Assembly: GCA_963575745.1 (NCBI GenBank)
Contig: CAUYUJ010020259.1
Coordinates: 525,088 to 589,087 of the forward strand
DNA from: Prorocentrum cordatum
Taxonomy: Eukaryota; Sar; Dinophyceae; Prorocentrales; Prorocentraceae
Length of the DNA: 64,000 nt
Direction of reading: 5' to 3'
Shown here: one piece after another, positions 59,740-64,000 of the stretch
Layout: every line of letters starts with the position of its first letter
Numbering within the stretch: the first letter of the stretch is position 1
Notes under the pieces: model-generated
Seen by the model: the letters and a program-made list of their open reading frames with translations, nothing else
Database searches by the model: none
What the model was told of the DNA's origin: nothing
Made by a program: the position numbers and the translations under genes

Positions 59740-60240
59740 CGATAGCGCCGTGGAGGAAGAACGTAGAAAGACGGGAGGACCAGGGTGCAAGTGAGGAAAA
59801 GGAGAACGATGAGGAGAAGGAGGAGGAGATGAAAGACGAAGGGAAATTATATTTTGATGGGGGCGATGAAGCCGGGGGATGATGAGCAGCTGGTATGGAG
59901 GAGAGGGAGGATAAACAAGGTAAGACATGATTAGCTCCTGTGTGTAGTATCGTCTAGCCATCTCTGTGAGCTTCCCAGGCTGTGGCGACACGAAACGAGG
60001 ACAGGGAGGGCAAGGAGGACAGGGTGAGGGGGAGGACGAGGATGAGGAGGACGGCGTCGTCATTCGCCTCCTCCTCCTCCTCCTCCTCCGATTCCCCTTC
60101 CCCCGCTGCGCGCTGGCTCGCCTGCTTCCCGGCCTGCCAGCGATGCAGCCGACCAGAGACGGAGTCGAGTCGCCCCACCGACAGGGCACGCGTGCGGGAC
60201 GCCCCCCCCCCCCCCCCGGGGGGCGCTGCAGGCAGGCCGC
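59740..60240. other. No gene recognised
   Basis: Purine-rich to 59830, then mixed sequence with a CTC run at 60065-60090 and a C14 run at 60203-60216. Overlapping frames, none with a domain. Confidence 0.5.
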
Positions 60241-60247
60241 GTCTGAA

Positions 60248-60411
60248 GTTAGGTCGGGCCTGTCCCCCTACAGGGGGATTTTGGACGAAGAATGAAAAAT
60301 AGTCAAACAATACCACCACAATGTTCAAAAATAATCAAACAATCGTCCCCAGACTATCTTTTGACTATTTTTGAATAAACCTCCTGTAGAGGGACACGCC
60401 CGACTTAAGTC
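60248..60411. repeat. Family E element, complete copy
   Basis: About 164 bp. Ends TTAGGTCGGGCCTGTCCCCC and GAGGGACACGCCCGACTTAA are inverted repeats, and the interior is AT-rich with AAAATAGTC and GACTATTTTTG arms. The outermost bases read AGGT at the left and TTAAG at the right, so the element could be spliced out almost exactly as a GT-AG intron. Confidence 0.85.
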
Positions 60412-60414
60412 TAA

Positions 60415-61240
60415 CGTTTATGCCCGCCTGCTTGTTTATCCAAGAGGCTTCCGCCATCCCGCAGGCCCCCCCTAGCAGAGGACAGCTTGGCATCGCTCGG
60501 ACGTGTGCATTTTTTCCTTCGGCGAGGGCCATCGAGGAGCATCCTTGATCATTTGGCGAAAAAACAGCCACGCACGAAGCCGAAAAAGCACAGGAGATGG
60601 ACGTCCGAGCGATGACCAGACAGGTGCGGCTTCCGATCTCGCTTCTGCTGTTTGCCGCTTCATGTCGTGCTACCTGCGTGCAGCTCGCGCGGATCTGTCC
60701 TTCTCTTCCTCCGCGTCTGCCGCGGGGCTCCTCGGGGGCCTCTTGGAGGTCTCGGGGGCGGCCCTGTGGGAGCCTCTTCATGGCTCCCGGAGGCTTTTCG
60801 TGGCTCTGGGGGCCTCTGGGAGACCTCTTACTTGGGCTCTTGGGGGCCATCTGGTGGGGGAGGGCTCCTGGGCTCCCTGCGAGTTCTCCCTCTCCTCTCC
60901 AGGCTCCTTCGGGCCGTTGGGCCGTCTCGGGGCCCTCTGGGGAGCATCCAGGACTGGCTAGGCCGCGCGGGCCGCTCGAAAAAGCGAGAGCACGGACATG
61001 GTGTTGAAACACCACATGGCAATCAGTGGCTTTTGTCTCTCGAGACCGTGTTGGGGCGTCTTGGGGGCCTTTTGGGACGTCTTGCGGCCATGTTGGAGCG
61101 CTTCTGAGCCAGGTGCAAAGGCATCGTGCCCACCTTGGAGGTCACGGGTGGTGGATTTGGAGGCCCCGAGTGCGCAGGAGGAGCGCCGGGGAGTTCCCGG
61201 ACCCCCCCTGCGGAGGGGAGTGGGTGAATGGGGGATCGGA
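60415..61240. other. Mixed sequence with GGGGGCCTCTTGG minisatellite
   Basis: The minisatellite occupies about 60700-60980 and resembles 1180-1640. No gene is recognised in the rest. Confidence 0.55.
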
Positions 61241-61415
61241 CGGGGCAAGGACGAGGGGAACTCTGTTCCAGAGCGTTCCGGAACGCTTTCAGAGTGTTCC
61301 GGAATGCTGTGAGAAGGCCGCGGCGCCCGAGACATGTTGCAGAGCAGCCAGGCTCAGAGACTCTCGATTTATCTTCACCCGATATTATCCTCGTTCTGGC
61401 TTCGTCTTAGGGGAG
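61240..61415. repeat. Family L dispersed repeat, copy 3
   Basis: Shares GAGAAGGCCGCGGCGCCCGAGAC with 12505-12690 and CTCGATTTATCTTCACCCGA with 38235-38380. It has a doubled TTCCGGAACGCT block. Confidence 0.7.
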
Positions 61416-61544
61416 GGGGGCAGCCCAGAGTCGGTTTCTCTTGAGATTCGGTGGCGCCTTGCCTGGAAACGTGGAAGCTGCCGCACGTCAGCTGCGTTCT
61501 GCTCGTCGCTGCCCTCCTCTTCATGGGGGCGCGGGGAGGGGAAG

Positions 61545-61840
61545 TTGGATGGATGGATGGATGGATGGATGGATGGATGGATGGGTAGATGGATGGGGAG
61601 CAGGAGGCGATGGAGGAGGAGCAGGAGGAGGAGGAGGAGGATGACGCAGAGATCCGACGTGCTGTTTGCTGAAATGCGCCCGAGGAAGAGGAGGAGGTGG
61701 AGGAGGAGGAGGAGGAGGAGAGGGAGAAGGGGGAGGACGAGGAGGAGGAGGAGGAGGAGGAGGAGGAGGTAGAGGACGAGGAGGAGGAGGGGGAGGAGTA
61801 GGAGGAGGAGGAGGAAGAGAAGGAGGAGGAGGAGACCCAG
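61545..61840. repeat. GGAT run and GGA microsatellite
   Basis: GGAT units at 61549-61595, then GGA/GAG units to 61835. Confidence 0.95.
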
Positions 61841-61849
61841 TGTAAAACC

Positions 61850-62110
61850 AAGGGTCACCAACGATGGTGGAATAAGCCCTCCCCCCAAGCTCCCTCTTCA
61901 TAGGCCCCAACAACGGTTCATTTCCACAGAAGGACCTGCCTCGTTCGAAGACATCCGTTTGAAGACCCCGAAGCATGCCAAAACATTGTTCTCGGCATTC
62001 CAACGCCACGGATAAACTTGACTGCTGCGCCTTGACGTCCCTGAATCATGCCAGAACGCCGTTCCTGAGACTTCAACACCGCGAATCATTCTAACTGTTG
62101 CGCACCCATA
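61850..62110. repeat. ~70-bp minisatellite block, first occurrence
   Basis: Two or more units with GCCAGAACGCCGTTCCTGAG and CTTCAACACCGCGAATCATT landmarks. The same type of block recurs at 63560-63890. Confidence 0.7.
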
Positions 62111-62184
62111 CGGTGAATCCCTCTTAAACACAACTTCTGGTACGTCGATCATGGGAAGCAGTGGGACTCTTGTAAAATTTGTTA

Positions 62185-62440
62185 ACAAGAATGTGCGCGG
62201 CGCTACGGCGAGAGCCATATTTTGAAGAGAGCCACATGTTGAAGACGATGTGCTGTCCATCCGTGAAACTCCTGTACATTTTGAAAACGAATGTGCGCGG
62301 CGCTAAGGCGAGAGCCACATTTTGAAAACGACCCGCCCTCCATCCGTGAAACCCTTGTGCATTTTGAAAACGAATGTGTGCGTCGCTGAGGCGAGAGCCA
62401 CATTTTGAAAACCACCCGCCCTCCATGTGTGAAGCTGTTG
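62185..62440. repeat. 83-100-bp tandem repeat with GCGAGAGCCAC motif
   Basis: The core ATGTGCGCGGCGCTAAGGCG starts at about 62191, 62291 and 62374, each followed by AGAGCCACATTTTGAAAACG and a CCCGCCCTCCATCCGTGAAA linker. Related to 24010-24345, and one further unit begins at 63964. Confidence 0.85.
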
Positions 62441-62544
62441 CCAATGTTTATGCTTCAGGGGCATACATGGTGAGGAGGTCTCAGACGAAACGTCTGGCCC
62501 GCACTAAACACTTGCCTCGGAGTGCGACAGGGAGAAGTTACCGA

Positions 62545-63540
62545 TAAGGAGAAGGAATGGAGGAGGAGGAGGAGGAGGTGGAGAGGAGGAGGAGGAGGAG
62601 AAGGCGGAGGCGGTGGAGGTGGAGGTGGAGGAGGAGGAGGAGGAGGAGGAGGAGGAGGAGGAGGAGGAGCCGCAGGGGGAGGAGGGGGGCATGCTTTGGA
62701 GGAAGTGGCGGAGGATGAGGAGAAGGAGGGATAAGATGAGGTCTGGACAAAAAGGAGGAGGCGGAGGCGGAGGAGGTCTGGGAGGATGGGAAGGAGGAGG
62801 AACATAAGGAGGAGGAGGAGGAGGAGGAGGAGGAGGGGGAAAAGGAGGAGGAGGAGGAGGAGGAGGAGGAGGAGGAGGAGGAGAGGAGGGGGGCAGGTCT
62901 TGGAGGTGGTGGCGGAGAATGAGGAGAAGGAGGGGTAGGAGGAGGTCTGGACAGAAAGGAAGAGGAGGAGGACGAGGAATAGGATGAAGAGGAGGATGGG
63001 GAGGAGGAGGTCTGGGCGGAGGGGAAGGAGGAGGAACGTGAGAAGGAGGAGGGGGATACGTAAGCAGGGGGTGGAGGAGGAAGAGGGGGGCAGGATGGAA
63101 GGAGGGGGCGGAGGCTGAGGAGAAGGAGGGGAGGAGGAGGTCTGGACACAAAGGAGGAGGAGAAGGAGGGGAGGAGGAGGTCTGGACAAACAGGAGAAGG
63201 AGGAGGTCTGGACAAAAAGGAGGAGGAACATGAGGAGGAGGAGGAGGAGGGGGAAAAGGAGGGGGAGGAGGTGGAGGAGGCGGGCAGGTCTGGAAGGAAG
63301 GGCGGAGGATGTGGAGAAGGAGGGGGAAGAGGAGGTCTGGACAAAAAAGGTTTGGAACAGGAGGAAAAGGAGGGGGAGGAGCATGAGGAGGAGGAGGAGG
63401 AGGAGGGGAAGGATGACGGGGTCTGGCATGCGGAAAAAGGAGTAGGATGGAAGAGGAGGAGGTGGAGGAGGAGGAGGAGGAGGAGGAGGAGGAGGAGTAG
63501 GAGCAGGAGGAGGATGGAGTCTGAGAAGAGGAGAAGGATG
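62545..63540. repeat. Very long GGA/GGAGGTCTGGACA repeat
   Basis: About 1 kb of GGA and GAG units, with GGAGGAGGTCTGGACAAA recurring eight or more times at irregular spacing. The long minus-strand Pro/Ser/Leu frames here are artefacts of the repeat. Confidence 0.9.
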
Positions 63541-63549
63541 AGGAGGGCC

Positions 63550-63890
63550 AGCGCAAACCCAAGACGCATCAACGATGTTGCAAGACACCCTCCTTGCAAG
63601 TTCCCCCTTCATTGGTCTCGAAGTGTTTGTTTTCATGTCTGGAAGTGGCCCATTAAAAGAGACTGGCCGGATAATCTTCAATCGTGCCATAACACCGTTC
63701 ATGGGATTACAACGCCGCGGATCAATGGGACTGTTGCGTCTTGACAGTCTTATCACATCGCACCAGAACGCTATTCTTGGGACTTCAACACCGCGAAGTA
63801 ACATTACTGCTGGGTACTGGCAGTCCTCAATCGTGCCAGAGTATCAGCCCTGGGACCTCGGAGATACGAGTCCATGAACACGTTGCGCAC
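63550..63890. repeat. ~70-bp minisatellite block, second occurrence
   Basis: Units with CGTGCCATAACACCGTTCATG, GACTTCAACACCGCGAAG and ACTGTTGCGTCTTGACAG, parallel to 61850-62110. The order after the purine block is the same in both places. Confidence 0.7.
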
Positions 63891-63914
63891 TTTCCGTAAC
63901 AGTCTGTGCAGTGG

Positions 63915-64000
63915 TAGAGAGAGGGAGAGAGAGGGAGAGAGAGTGAGAGAGAGAGAGAGAGAAAGAGCCACATGTTGAACACCGCCCGCCCTCCTTCTGT
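63915..64000. repeat. GA run and the start of a GAGCCACATGTTG unit
   Basis: GAGAGAGG units to 63962, then GAGCCACATGTTGAACACCG and CCCGCCCTCC, the start of the repeat seen at 62220-62430. It continues past the window edge. Confidence 0.75.

Noticed and set aside
62455-63804. 449-codon minus-strand Pro/Leu/Ser-rich frame
   Set aside because: It is produced by the GGA/GGTCTGGACA repeat.

Overview
The window reads as nuclear DNA of a dinoflagellate. Three things point there. Two degenerate copies of the dinoflagellate trans-spliced leader are embedded in the genomic sequence (15206-15227 and 48146-48166). One multi-exon gene uses mostly GA and GC 5' splice sites. The background is GC-rich and crowded with AGG/CCT, CGT and GAT microsatellites, small inverted-repeat elements and decayed non-LTR retrotransposons. 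The species cannot be named from the sequence alone.

Layout. 1-3.0 kb: small repeats. 3.06-7.29 kb, minus strand: a 5'-truncated, broken non-LTR retrotransposon (reverse transcriptase, zinc knuckle, RNase H, cysteine-rich tail). 7.3-15 kb: dispersed and tandem repeats and microsatellites. 15.2-16.7 kb: a relict spliced leader followed by unrecognised short ORFs. 17.5-24.4 kb: a 225-bp tandem array, a possible retroelement ORF1 fragment (minus) and long purine/pyrimidine runs. 24.4-27.1 kb: abutting small elements and an AT-rich island. 27.16-42.19 kb, plus strand: a glycoside hydrolase family 3 beta-glucosidase with a PA14 insert, rebuilt here as 16 exons that stay in frame from the first exon found to the stop codon. 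Its introns hold many copies of the same small inverted-repeat families seen elsewhere. 42.2-48.1 kb: repeats. 48.23-49.63 kb: an intronless, intact S-adenosylmethionine synthetase gene behind a relict spliced leader. 50.0-51.1 kb: GACG and GAT microsatellites. 51.2-59.14 kb, plus strand: a second non-LTR retrotransposon with an unusual order (coiled-coil ORF1, RNase H, endonuclease, reverse transcriptase, zinc finger) carrying a premature stop and frame breaks. 59.2-64 kb: microsatellites, a trans-spliced-leader-unrelated 164-bp palindromic element and a minisatellite block that recurs at the window end.

Only two host genes are clear: the beta-glucosidase and the S-adenosylmethionine synthetase. 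They show two opposite histories. The first is split by many young-looking introns whose ends share short direct repeats and whose bodies contain mobile inverted-repeat elements, as expected of introner-type intron gain. The second is intronless and starts with a leader remnant, as expected of an mRNA copied back into the genome. No prokaryotic features, CRISPR arrays, tRNA or rRNA genes were seen.
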